Positions 54,578-64,000 of a stretch of DNA of 64,000 bases are shown in pieces; position 1 is the stretch's first letter, and every line of letters begins with the position of its first letter. The notes beneath the pieces were generated by a model. The model searched no databases. It was not told the DNA's origin and saw only the letters and a list, made by a program, of their open reading frames with translations. The translations under genes and the position numbers were made by a program. This DNA comes from Maratus speciosus. Lineage: Eukaryota > Arthropoda > Arachnida > Araneae > Salticidae. The DNA lies in assembly GCA_963932465.1 (NCBI GenBank), contig OZ010799.1, forward strand, positions 159,460,761-159,524,760, in the 5' to 3' direction.

Positions 54578-56109
54578 CGCTGCTCAAAACAATTAAAGGA
54601 TATTTGAAGTTTTATATAAAATAAAGATATAAACGAAATTTTTTTTGGCCGAAAATAGAAGAAGAGAATCACAAATGAAATTTTTTCTGGTTTTCAAACT
54701 GTGGAGTATGCAAATTTTTAGTTCGATGTCAAAATCGTCGCTTCAGCGGCAGCGAATGAAATTTGACTTTCAACTGGATAAAAGAGAATGAAGACAAGGA
54801 TGATCGGCATTCAGTGATTGCTTTGTTTCGATGAGTACGATATCTCAGCGAAGTCATTTGACAGATTCAGAAGCTTTGAGAATTGTTGGTAGATTAGAAG
54901 GGGGCCAAACTCAAGCCGAAGTAGCGCAAGCCATTGGAGTGTCACAAAGTGTCATTTCCAGGATCTGGAACCATTTTTTGGAGAGTGGATGTGCAGGCCG
55001 AAGACCAGGGCAAGGTCGTAGACGGGCAACAACGCCCAATGAAGATCGGTATTTAGCGTTAACAGCTCGGAGACACCGAACCATGAACGCTACTCTTCTC
55101 CAACAACACCTTCGCTCGGCTACAGGTACCACGATTTCAGCTCAGACTGTCCGAAACCGGCTCCATGCTGTAGGTCTGTATGCTCGCCGACCGATGGTAT
55201 GTCTTAGATTAACATCAAGAAATCGTCGCGACCGCAGGGAGTGGGCAACCGAGCATGTCAACTGGAGGAGAAATGAATGGAGCAATATTCTGTTTTCTGA
55301 CAAGTCCCGTTTTTCTGTGCATCCGGATAATAGGCGTATTTTCATCTGGAGGGACCGTGGCAGTAGGAATAATCCTGCGTTCGTGCACGAAAGTGTCAGA
55401 TTTGGCGGTAGAGGAGTGTTGGTGTATGGTGGCATTTCCATTGACGGGCGCACTGACCTCTACATCATTCGAGATGGAGCTCTGACTGGTCGCCGATATA
55501 GGGATGAGATCCTCAGACCTATTGTAGTCCCTTACGCTGCAGCAATCGGAGATAACTTCATTTTAATGGACGATAACAGCAGGCCACATCGTGCAAACCT
55601 GGTGGAGGATTTCCTTTTCGAGGAAGGAATCGTTCGAATGGAATGGCCAGCGTGTTCTCCAGACATGAATCCAATCGAGCACGTTTGGGACGCTCTTGGA
55701 AGACGAGTTTCTGGCCGCCAACAACCCCCACAAACTCTCCAAGATCTGGAAAGAGCTCTTCTGGAAGAGTGGGGCAGAACACCCCAACTCGTCATTAATA
55801 GCCTCATTGAGTCCATGCCTCAAAGGTGTTCAACGTTGCTGGCCGCCCGTGGAAACCATACCCCCCTACTGAAAATGATTTTCTTTGAAGAAAACACCTT
55901 TTCTTATTCTTTTTTTCTCATATGCACAAATTGTGTTTTTTTCCTTTAGTACACAAATGCGCAATAAAATGCATTTTTTCTGCCAAACATGTGTAATTTA
56001 TTCTCATATAATCCACTATGTCTGTCGACCATGTATCAATAAGCTAAACAGTTTACCAGATACAAAATCCACCTAAAACTGCAATATCCTTTAATTGTTT
56101 TGAGCAGTG
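54578..56109 (+). mobile_element. Tc1-like transposon, near complete
   Basis: 1,532 bp between TA 54,576-54,577 and TA 56,110-56,111. Ends CGCTGCTCAAAACAATTAAA and (reverse complement) CACTGCTCAAAACAATTAAA; the ~27-bp TIR differs by one base. One long transposase frame inside. Youngest-looking element in the window. Confidence 0.95.
54831..55949 (+). CDS. Tc1-like transposase (DD34E), intact
   Basis: 372 codons from ATG 54,831. Catalyses cut-and-paste transposition by binding the TIRs and cutting at TA. Residues ~10-55 form the first helix-turn-helix (LTDSEALRIVGRLEGG...VSQSVISRIW), followed by the GRRRAT linker and a second DNA-binding region to ~120. Catalytic triad: Asp157 in LFSDKSRF, Asp248 in LMDDNSRPHR and Glu283 in MNPIEHVWDALGRR, with 34 residues between the last two, the classical Tc1 spacing. 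No stops or frameshifts. The family usually ends at about 345 residues after ARGGHT; here ARGNHTPLLKM continues 25 hydrophobic residues further, so the original stop is lost and the C terminus is extended. Coding region is GC-richer than flanks. Confidence 0.93.
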   Translation: MSTISQRSHLTDSEALRIVGRLEGGQTQAEVAQAIGVSQSVISRIWNHFLESGCAGRRPGQGRRRATTPNEDRYLALTARRHRTMNATLLQQHLRSATGTTISAQTVRNRLHAVGLYARRPMVCLRLTSRNRRDRREWATEHVNWRRNEWSNILFSDKSRFSVHPDNRRIFIWRDRGSRNNPAFVHESVRFGGRGVLVYGGISIDGRTDLYIIRDGALTGRRYRDEILRPIVVPYAAAIGDNFILMDDNSRPHRANLVEDFLFEEGIVRMEWPACSPDMNPIEHVWDALGRRVSGRQQPPQTLQDLERALLEEWGRTPQLVINSLIESMPQRCSTLLAARGNHTPLLKMIFFEENTFSYSFFLICTNCVFFL

Positions 56110-56766
56110 TATTAAATCAAAGCCTGTTTAATTGTGAATATTTTGATACCTAATTTTTACCCATACTGTAATTATACCGCAAGATATTGTAGATTTTGTT
56201 AATACACCCAGCGCAATTACCTACACAAATTAAAACTTTGAATGGCTTTTCCTCCATGTTCATATTTTCTTCACTTTCATGTTTTAAAAATGCTAAGGCT
56301 TTGTTTTGTTTTGTTTTTTAGATATTTTGTATTTGTATTTTAAGCTTTTTTGTATAGGTTCTTTATTATACATGTGTTAAATATGCGCATGGAATTAGCC
56401 TTCAGGTTTTTTGTCATTTTAAAAAAAGGAAAGTATATGTAGATGTGTTAGATTTCATCGTTTTACACTATATACATCGGGAAAAATGTTATATAAAATG
56501 TAATATTAGATATATCTAAAAATCAGTGTGAAGTCTTGTGTAATACACATTTGAAAATCTTTAAAAATATTGGGAAAAAATGAAATTTTAAAAATGTAGT
56601 TAACATTTTTAAAAATTCAAAATTTTTATAAACTTTTTTTTTAATTTAATTAAATATGCAGCTATTTTTTAATGTACTTTCAGTTGAACATTGAAATGCA
56701 GTGATTTCACCATTTGAACCATATTTTAAAAAATAAATAAAATTATTGAAAAGGTAAACTGTCACC

Positions 56767-57070
56767 TTTACACTCGATTACTATTCTTGTATATGTAAGA
56801 TACAGCGACTTTTTATTTTATTTTTTTATTTTTTACTGCACAGCCGGCTTTGAAGAAACCAGCTTGTAGTAATTTTATTTAGTTTTTGTTAATAAATGTA
56901 AAAGAAGATACATTTCTTGTTAATCAAAAACCTTTCTAAGAAATATCGATGTATGAAGTTTATAAATATAGAAATTATGTCATTTGATCAAACTGATACA
57001 ATGACAACAATAACGTAAGTTATTTAAGGATAGTAATCGAGTTTAAACTAGAATGTAACATACGTTTTCA
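56767..57070. other. Intergenic DNA, nothing recognised
   Basis: AT-rich, no repeat ends or frames of note. Confidence 0.45.
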
Positions 57071-57690
57071 CAGGGCTTGATTACCGACTGAGCAAACTTC
57101 CACCAGTTGGTTTAAATCACAGCGATTATATTTTGAGCGTGTCCAATACGTGTTAAATTTGTTAGCGCACACTAGCGCTACCTTGCGGTACGTGTGCAAA
57201 ATAGAAATGACCTGCATATGTACAATATGTCAATTTTGTTCTGAAACATGACCTCCCCTTTCCTCTCCTCCCACGAGTTATCAATAAAAATGCCGCGGGG
57301 TGAAACAGAACAGCTACTAATTAGTTTTACACGACATAGTCCATCCCACTGAAGTGTAAGTTTGCGATCTTGGTTCCAAGCTCAATTGACTTAATAGACG
57401 TATTGTCAGGTTATTTATGATTAAGATTTCACAATTTGTCTTTTTAATTTTTCTGGTGTAAACTTTTCATCTTACAGTATGCAAAAAGAACACCAGATAG
57501 AGGGCGCTATTGTCAACTTGCGAAACTACTTCATTTGATTTGATCAGGCTTATTTTTTAATGGCTTTGGATTAAACAGACATTTTTGGCTTATTTGGCTT
57601 CCTTTTGCAAACAGAATTTCTATGAAATTTAATGCAAAATTTCTATTAATTTTTACTGGTGGACGTTTGCCCCGCCAGTAATCAGGTCCC
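57071..57690. mobile_element. hAT-like element, TIR CAGGGCTTGATTACCG
   Basis: About 620 bp. CAGGGCTTGATTACCG...CCACCAGT at the left and ACTGGTGG...GTAATCAGGTCCC at the right; final TG lost and no duplication seen. Interior contains GCGCACACTAGCGCTACC. Confidence 0.5.
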
Positions 57691-58317
57691 ATGTTTCTAA
57701 GTTAAATAATGCAGTTATTTTATTTCATACGTATATTATATTATAACTTTATATTTATATGCGCATCCTTAGATACTTATAATGTACTTTAACCAAACTA
57801 TTCCTTTTAGCATACCTTTCAACTTTAACATTTCTTTCCTAACACTAAATTATCCATGATTAAACGGCAAAATTTTCCGTTCATAAATAATAGAAGGCAA
57901 AAAGCTTAAACGTTGGCAAATGTGGTGCATTATTTCATCATGCTAGTATTTAAAAGGAATAAATTGCATCAACAAATAGCGTTAAATAATAAAGCTTTGA
58001 TTTATAATTCTGTTGAATGCTGAATATAACATACTTAAAATAAGTTTATTTTCATTTTTGAAAGTAGAACACTAATATAAGATTAAGGAATTTATAAGGC
58101 TATTTTTCTAAACCTAATATAGATCAGATGTAAATTCTATTTTGAGTTTCAAATAATTTGTTTTTCTCTCAACAGTTTATTTTTATTATTTTTACAACTA
58201 ATCGCACAGACATTTGGTTCTAAATTAAATAAAGTATTTTACTTAAAATATTTGTATTCCAATTAAATATAACTTGCTAAACGGTACATATAACATAAAA
58301 GTTATACGACAAAGACA
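57691..58317. other. AT-rich DNA with a MITE fragment
   Basis: At 57,810-57,930 (AGCATACCTTTCAACTTTAA onward) there is a diverged relative of the MITE at 59,362. Rest unrecognised. Confidence 0.4.
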
Positions 58318-58366
58318 TTAAAAACCTACGTATCGAATCGCTTCCGCGATCGTCATCAGGATTAAA
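58318..58366 (-). ncRNA. Degenerate hammerhead-like motif, PLE 3' end
   Basis: Minus strand: CTGATGA (58,353-58,359), one extra C, stem II GATCGC/GCGATTC around GGAA with one bulge, then GATA in place of GAAA, the palindrome ACGT and A before GG. Stem I pairs AATC with GGTT (one G-U). The core change GAAA to GATA should abolish or cripple cleavage. The palindromic stem III is the same ACGT as at 43,545. It belongs to the PLE whose GIY-YIG domain is at 60,280. Confidence 0.5.
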
Positions 58367-58408
58367 GTGATGTTACTCAATTCTAAGAGTTCAAAATGGA
58401 CACGAACG

Positions 58409-60115
58409 TCTAACCCGGTAATTCTCCGTCAATTTCAACCTCGCGTTTCGATCTTAACTTTCGGTTGAATGAGAAATCCAATTCACCGTTTATATTCACC
58501 ATAATTCACCTGACGAAATTCGAGGGAAATACTAACCTGGGGTTGACTAACTCAACCAAGCTCTGGTAGGTAGGTTAGTGAACCGCGCATGCCTAGTAGA
58601 AAGAAAGATGGCGGTCGTTTTAAATTGTGCGTTGATGCTTCTTTTTTTAAAACAAAGTTGTTTGGAATTTATTAATTAAACAAAGCATTAATTATCAAAG
58701 ATGGTATTATAAAAGAATGTGTCACTTACCTTTCTTCCATTTATTTTGGATATTTTTGCTCTATGAACGCAAAATTATATTAATTTGTGTGTCGAAAACG
58801 AAGCTTCAAATTTTATTGATTTACAAAGTATTTTTTGGTGGCTGCATCTAATGAATCCAAATAGAAATATATTATTTCAATATCAATTTAGTAAAAATAT
58901 ATGATTCAAATCTCTTTCTTTCTGTCTCTTTTTTTAATAATAATGAAAAAATAGAAAACAAATTTTCTTCAAAATTTTGTACCATCGCCGTACCATTCAT
59001 AGTTGTTTAAAGCATGAATTTTCTAACAAATTGTATATATGTGGTCAGTTGTTCATAATAGAAAAATAATTATTTTAATTACATACTTAGTAAGTTTGAA
59101 ATAATGATTTTTGTTTTAAAGAGACATTTTCTTCATAAGATTTTTTTTTTAATTTCGTAATACATTAAGAACATTAATACATGTTTTCGGCCTTCTTCTA
59201 AAGTTATTAAACATGATCTCTAAAAACATGTGTAATAATCAACGCATGATTTTTTTAAGCCTCTTGTCTTTTTTTTCCCTACCGGCATGCTATTTTACCC
59301 AAGATATTTTAATTGAATCTGTAATTAATTACATTTGTTAAATAAAAAATATATGCATTAGCATAGCTTCCAACCTTTACGCTTTCTTCCTACCACTAAA
59401 ATTTCCTTGTAAATATTGCCTTATTTAATTGTCGAAATCTGACGATTAAAGAAGATGAAAATCTCTTCTAAATTTTAGTGGTAGCAAAAAAGCATAAAGG
59501 TTGGCAGCTAGGCATTAGAAATAAATATACGAAAATATCTTCATATATAATATTCATTGTAAAAAATAAATAAATAAACCTATTGCATTATTTACTTTTT
59601 TATTCTACTAAATACTACTAGTTTGATCAGGTAATTGTTTATTAAACTTAAATTAAAGAAACTGATTTTTTTAATCAAGTTTTTTTTATTAGACTGTTTT
59701 TTAAGAATTTTATTGTTAAGAATTTTACTGAAAATTTTGTTCTGTAAACGAACAAAACCATGAAATCAAAATGGTAATTCCAAATTTATTTATAAGAATT
59801 TTTTTATTTAAAAATCAAACATGATAAGTATGCATTTCCAATACTGCCTTTAGTTTCGTTGTCGAAAAGAAACAGATAAAGATGGTGTCAAGGAAGGACA
59901 GAACTCGCAAAGACGATTACTAGGTCATGTGATTCCTTTGGCCAATCAACTATGCAGATTTCAACGGAGGGTTGACTAATATCAGGTCGACTAATCGCGG
60001 CTTGAAAGTTATCGAGGAATTCGAAATATACCGGCGGTTAGATTTGCCAACCGAAGGTTTCTCAATTGAGACTTGAACCCCGAGTTAAAGGTTGGTGGAG
60101 AATCGACCGGTTAGA
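58409..60115. mobile_element. TIR element inserted in a PLE 3' UTR
   Basis: About 1.7 kb; ends TCTAACCCGGTAATTCTCC and GGAGAATCGACCGGTTAGA, with looser inverted similarity ~150 bp inward (CTTTCGGTTG against CAACCGAAGG). CACGAAC occurs at 58,401 and 60,133 and may be the duplication, if the right end is at 60,132. No transposase; superfamily unknown. Taking it out brings the PLE stop and hammerhead to ~210 bp apart. Confidence 0.5.
59362..59510. mobile_element. MITE, TIR AGCTNCCAACCTTTA, ~8-bp TSD
   Basis: About 149 bp, CATAGCTTCCAACCTTTACG to ATAAAGGTTGGCAGCTA, flanked by TGCATTAG (59,354-59,361) and GGCATTAG (59,511-59,518). Arms contain CTACCACTAAAATTT and AAATTTTAGTGGTAG, and the centre ATTGCCTTATTTAATTG. 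Confidence 0.7.
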
Positions 60116-60279
60116 GCACAGAAGAATTCCTGCACGAACTGTATACAGACATCACAAAGTCTCCATAGTTACCGAATGGAGCAAACCACAACAATAAAAA
60201 ACGGGGGGATGTGATAAACGAATCGAACAGACCGTATTAATTATAACAAATAATGCCAGATTTTATTAATGTTAATTGA

Positions 60280-60639
60280 CTAATTATAATTACAGATACA
60301 CCGCCCACTCTTAATAACTGTAAGGGACTCTAAAATTTTACCTATATATGTATTATTACACGGAATTATAATCTTAGCTTCGTCAAAGTCAACTCTGCTA
60401 ATTTCATTTGAGTTGTAAAATCTTGCGAGAGGTGTTTTCTGTTTACAATGCGAAATAACTCTTCTTTGCTCCTTTAATCTCTTTGAAAACCTTTGTTTAG
60501 TTTCACCAATGTAAACAAATCTTTCATTATTCGGAAGGTTAACCGGAGTTTCATAAACGCCTGCTTTTTTATAAATATTGATATTGTCAATATTCTTCAT
60601 GAGAATTTGAATAAAGTAAGGAGCGGAAATAGCTAACAA
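60280..60639 (-). pseudogene. PLE GIY-YIG endonuclease domain, 5' truncated
   Basis: 119 codons on the minus strand, uninterrupted. GVYETPVN (27-34) is the GIY motif, FVYIGETKQR (41-50) the YIG motif, FSKRLKEQRR the helix with the conserved Arg, and the end is SLTVIKSGRCICNYN. The domain nicks DNA during PLE retrotransposition. Upstream sequence (60,640-60,750) does not continue into a reverse transcriptase, so the copy is truncated. It differs clearly from the copies at 1319/1782 and 43,265, so at least three PLE lineages are present. 3' UTR is split by the element at 58,409-60,115. Confidence 0.8.
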
Positions 60640-60734
60640 TTGCAGTCGTTACCATGGTGCGACTTTTGAAAAATTCCTTCATAACTGTTCCTTATATGAC
60701 CCCAGGAAACCAAAACCAAAATCACCTAAAAAGT

Positions 60735-61189
60735 TTATATATATATACTAGGAGGTTCTGCCCCTACAAGCTACGCTCGCCAACCCCCCGTTCAGACACC
60801 GCAGAATCTAAAAACACGCTAATCTGATCGGTTTTAAAAATATGAGAGAAGATTGAATTATACTGAAGAAAGCTGTGCAGATCTCCCTGTAAACGGTTTT
60901 CCATTAAATTCCCTTTGATTGCAAAATTTTAAGGCCTAATCAGTTGCTGTTAAGACATCCAATGGTTGTTTCCGTGTTTGAATAAAGAGGATCAGTTAAA
61001 TATTTGAAAAGAAGCTAAAATAAAATGATTTAAGTGTACAGAGTCTTTGTCCCCCGGTATTTAAAAACAATTTCTATAACAATAGCCTAAGTCATATGAC
61101 TATCATCAACAGTTCTTGGCGATAATGTTGTAAATGGCTGGTGACTTCCCCAACATGGTTTATTAGTGAGAAATTACACTCAGACATCG
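60735..61189. other. Repeat-like DNA, GC-richer start
   Basis: ACTAGGAGGTTCTGCCCC and ACGCTCGCCAACCCCC at 60,747-60,790 resemble ends of dispersed arthropod repeats; no ORF or TIR defined. Confidence 0.35.
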
Positions 61190-61260
61190 GCCGGAGTAGC
61201 TCAGTGGTTAGAGCGACTGCCTGGATTGCAGTGGACCCGGGTTCGATTCCTGGCTCTGGC
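61190..61260 (+). tRNA. tRNA-like sequence, anticodon GGA, short variable arm
   Basis: 71 nt. Acceptor GCCGGAG/CTCTGGC pairs 7 of 7 with one G-U; D stem GCTC/GAGC; anticodon stem ACTGC/GCAGT with loop CTGGATT; T stem CCGGG/CCTGG with loop TTCGATT. Box A TAGCTCAGTGG and box B GGTTCGATTCC fit the polymerase III consensus; TTTTT follows 4 bases later. GGA reads Ser codons, but Ser tRNAs have a long variable arm and this has 4 nt, so a working tRNA-Ser is unlikely. Probably a tRNA pseudogene or SINE head. Confidence 0.6.
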
Positions 61261-61753
61261 TAATTTTTCACTCCAGTTGGGTTTATTGTATTTATTGTAT
61301 GTATGTCTGTAAAATATTTATATATACCTTTGAGATTTATTTCGTTTGAACATTTAATACAGTTTGTTTGCATACATTAGGAGGTATTTGATTTATAAAC
61401 TGATAAAAACTGATACTAATTATGTTTTAGCAATTAGGGCTCCTGAATACAAGTATTTTGTTATTTTTAATTTCTAAGCATTTAAATAGACTGAAGTTGT
61501 TTAAATGCTTCTTTCAAATGTGTATTTTATTTCTGTACTCTGTTCCACAAAATGCCTAAAATAATCAAAAAATGTAGTTGGCATGTAGCTCATTGGTACA
61601 TATTTTAAAATTTGAAAAACTCTCTCGAAGGCATTAACGGCCAAGTCGCAGGAAGCCATTTTCAATGAAAGATTCGGGATGTTTGGCTTTTAACTTGTGC
61701 GAACTTCAGATATCACTACTTTTTATGGCCGAAACATTAAGGAGAACTTGGCG

Positions 61754-61754
<1 letters not shown>
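61261..61754. other. Sequence downstream of tRNA-like head
   Basis: Possible SINE body; starts TAATTTTTCACTCCAGTTGG, similar to the sequence after the tRNA-like head at 23,487. No clear end. Confidence 0.35.

Positions 61755-61801
<47 letters not shown>
61755..61801. repeat. Poly-T run (47 T)
   Basis: Longest homopolymer in the window; ACTACTTTTTATG before it and ACTACTTTTTGTATG after it are a short direct repeat. Confidence 0.95.
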
Positions 61802-61804
<3 letters not shown>

Positions 61805-62279
61805 GAAAACTTTTTGTTGGGATATCACTACTTTTTGTATGTTTTTTCAAATTTGTTATTCTAAACTATATTAATATGAAAAAACTTAAATTTCTTTACT
61901 TTTATGCTAGCCGAGAGCAAATCTCCTCATTAGCCTTTTGTTTTTTCACCAATAGCAGTTTTCATTTTTCACATGTGTAAATTAGAAACAATGCTCTGAT
62001 TTTCAAATAAAATATTTTGGTTTACGTTATTATTTCTTATTTATTTATTTATTTATTTCTATGTTAAATATTCTATTAAATAAAATGAGGGAAATGCATC
62101 TATTTTAAATGAGATGACTGAAAAGTATATATCTTTAAATGAAATGAATGCAATATGAACAATGGGAGTTGGGAACATTATTTGGCGATTTGCCACTTAC
62201 GCCCGGCTAACATAAAAATAACTAAATTTATTTTATTGAGCTATACAAATTTATACTTTATTTCTTTTTATATTAAAGT

Positions 62280-62425
62280 ACTAGCCGCCTCTAGCAAACA
62301 GTATTGACCGTATTAATTCCATGTTAAACATTGCATCATGTGTCTGTTATTCATAATTTAATTTACTTGCCCATTCTTTTGCCAAGTCGGAAGCTTTTGA
62401 TAGAGAAATAAAGAACTCTTTACAA
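62280..62425. repeat. ACTAGCCGCC dispersed repeat
   Basis: ACTAGCCGCCTCTAGCAAAC, ATTGCATCATGT, AATTTAATTTACTTGCC and TTGATAGAGAAATAAAGA match 42,023-42,155 with moderate divergence. Confidence 0.6.
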
Positions 62426-63346
62426 TCATGGAAGCACATCATATATTTTGTGTTGTTATGTATTTCATCTTTCGTGACAAATATCGCTTAACTCACTTAT
62501 GCATGTTTCCTTAGCAGTTACGATTCGTTCTCTAATGCGGAAATTTTTAATCCTATTAAGTAAACTTTTCTAATTGGGGTCACTGCCAATTGTTGTATTT
62601 TAACTGATACGACTGGGTACAAGTGAAATGGTTCTTATGAAATCCTTTGACAATATCTGCATTTGTATTAAACCATATTGATGCTAATATCTTTTTTTTC
62701 ACGTTAACCTTTTCAATAGACTCGATTACGGAAGAATAGAAGGTCTACCGGCTCACTGCCATGATCCATTTGAAAATCTATCATTCTTCTCCTCTGATCG
62801 TGTTGAACAATTAGTCAATGTGCCATGGTTTTAAGATTTTAGCTAATTTTATTTGAAACCTGAAAACTAAAATGCGAGGAACCGGATTATAGAAGATTCA
62901 TTCTAACGTACATATCAATTAACATGTTACATATTATAGAATTATAATAATCATAAGGAGAACTGGCAGTTTCAATGCTTTAATTGTTTCCGTAAATTTT
63001 CTTTACATAATACAGAAGTTTTAGCGGTGTAAAGATTAACAATATAGTCACAGTAAGTATAATAACAGTACAATATAATAACAATAGCAGAGGCTTTGGG
63101 AAGTGACGAAACAATTAGCACTTTGGAAATATTAGTACGTTATATCATATAACTATTCAGATGATATGCGGAAAAATAAAAATAGATGGCTCGTATTAAT
63201 AATTAACTCATTTAAAAATAGCCACTAGCGTCAAATATTTGCCAAGCTTGGCGACATTTAGCAAAGTTTCGCAAAATTTGGTAATATATCATGTCAATTC
63301 TCAAATTTGGCGACAAAAAATGTTTTGTTTATTCTGTCGTCATAAT
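62426..63346. other. AT-rich DNA, nothing recognised
   Basis: Around 63,236-63,320 TTTGCCAAGCTTGGCGACA and TTTGGCGACA recall the CGCCAAA patch at 22,650. Otherwise unremarkable. Confidence 0.4.
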
Positions 63347-63449
63347 GATGCATATGTATTATGTATTATACACATACCTATAATATGTATGATGCAAATG
63401 TATTACGTATTATATGCATATGTATAGTATGTATGATGCATATGCATAA
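63347..63449. repeat. ATGATGCATATG minisatellite
   Basis: Irregular repeats of ATGATGCATATGTATTATGT, TATGTATGATGCAAATG and TATGTATGATGCATATG. Confidence 0.7.
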
Positions 63450-63560
63450 GTTCATTAACATCATTAAATCGCACTTAAAGGAATAGTGTTCCATAAATAG
63501 TAGGGATAATTGCCAGATTGACCAGAATGCTATTGAGATTAGAATTCCGACATTTATAGT

Positions 63561-63956
63561 AGACCGGGAGGCGTCTGTACACGCCATAACCTCATCGAGT
63601 TTACAGCTGAAATTTTAGGATTAGTTAAAACTAGATTAGCATATTTAAATGCAACAGGTCTGTTAAGTCATATCTTGGTAGAAACCACTTGAAGACCTAA
63701 TTTTAGTGGTTAACTGATAGGTTTACTATTGTATTTTCCTGCATCCAAAAGTTTGGAAACATGGAGGAATGGGTGCAGGAAAACACAATGGAAAATCCAC
63801 CAATTAACCCGTAAAATCGGGTCTGTAGGTGGTTTCCACAAAGATATGACTTGGCAGACCAGTTACATTTCAATACGCTAATCAATATTTAACTAATCCT
63901 AAAATTTCAGCTGTCAACTCGATGAGGTGGTGATCTGTGCAGACGCCTCCCGGTCT
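63561..63956. mobile_element. Foldback with ~185-bp arms, GACCGGGAGGCGTCTG
   Basis: GACCGGGAGGCGTCTG at the left and CAGACGCCTCCCGGTC at the right, arms (63,562-63,750 and 63,770-63,955) with few mismatches, including CTCATCGAGTTTACAGCTGA and TCAGCTGTCAACTCGATGAG. Centre contains CCTGCATCCAAAAGTTTGG. No duplication recognised. A transcript would form a long hairpin. Confidence 0.75.
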
Positions 63957-64000
63957 TTAATAAAATTTCTTTTAAGGAAGTAAAAGATAGAAAGATGGAC

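Larger units (their letters stand above)
54526..56766. mobile_element. TTAA element interrupted by a Tc1 transposon
   Basis: Left TTAA 54,522-54,525 then GGGGATAGTTTACATT; right GGTAAACTGTCACC then TTTA (56,767-56,770). Removing the Tc1 element with one TA leaves 52 + 655 = 707 bp, in the size range of the other TTAA elements. Confidence 0.6.

Noticed and set aside
55532..55823. Minus-strand frames opposite the intact transposase
   Set aside because: Antisense shadows without motifs.
58515..58540. CCTGACGAAATTCGAGGGAAA, which contains CTGACGA and GAAA
   Set aside because: The bases between do not form a stem II and there is no cleavage site in place; chance match inside the TIR element.
61665..61874. 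69-codon frame across the poly-T run
   Set aside because: Polyphenylalanine from a homopolymer; not a gene.
1..64000. Host protein-coding gene, rRNA genes or viral integration
   Set aside because: No multi-exon coding signal, rRNA sequence or viral protein motif could be supported anywhere in the window.

Overview
This window is eukaryotic intergenic DNA: very AT-rich, full of simple-sequence and poly-T/poly-A runs, with no recognisable host gene, no operon-like structure and no bacterial signal. The mixture of Penelope-like elements (PLEs) with hammerhead-type ribozymes, Tc1/mariner, pogo/Tigger and hAT DNA transposons, a Jockey-type gag (PRE_C2HC plus zinc knuckles), many TTAA-flanked miniature elements and tRNA-like heads fits an arthropod, and I think most likely a chelicerate such as a spider. 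The species assignment is inference.

Layout. 1-2.5 kb: a PLE cluster. The N-terminal domain of one copy runs off the left edge on the minus strand, preceded by a second copy's GIY-YIG 3' end in tandem and a third 3' end in inverted orientation, with hammerhead-type motifs in both 3' ends. 2.5-7.3 kb: small MITEs, several flanked by TTAA and two of hAT type. 7.3-18.6 kb: larger TIR elements, including a TA-flanked element with repeated GGGGTACAATGAAAC motifs, a mariner-type palindrome, a TTAA element with ~300-bp arms, Tc1 fossils, a Tigger derivative inside another TA element, a ~140-bp minisatellite and a Tc1 element with two nonsense codons. 19.1-19.8 kb: a 39-bp satellite with alternating monomer types, interrupted at TTAA by nested MITEs. 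21.9-23.6 kb: a hAT-like element and a tRNA-like sequence. 23.97-33.49 kb: a Russian-doll stack (TTAA element > hAT > hAT > further elements), dated by intact target-site duplications. 35-38 kb: a decayed Jockey-type gag between GC-rich degenerate repeats. 40.2-40.8 kb: a GC-rich insertion with a 14-bp target duplication. 43.3 kb: another PLE 3' end with a hammerhead motif. 45-48.7 kb: mariner fossils and MITEs. 48.8-53.8 kb: a decayed three-copy array of a ~1.3-kb unit, with elements inserted at its unit junctions. 54.5-56.8 kb: a Tc1 element with the only intact transposase frame in the window, inside a TTAA element. 58.3-60.7 kb: a PLE GIY-YIG domain and degenerate hammerhead split by a 1.7-kb TIR element. 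61.2 kb: a second tRNA-like sequence. 63.56-63.96 kb: a strong foldback.

The only potentially active protein is the Tc1-like transposase at 54,831-55,949. The most interesting signals are the PLE hammerhead-type motifs with palindromic minimal stem III, the datable insertion stack, an interior sequence module shared by MITEs with different termini, and the satellite whose monomers each carry a TTAA target.
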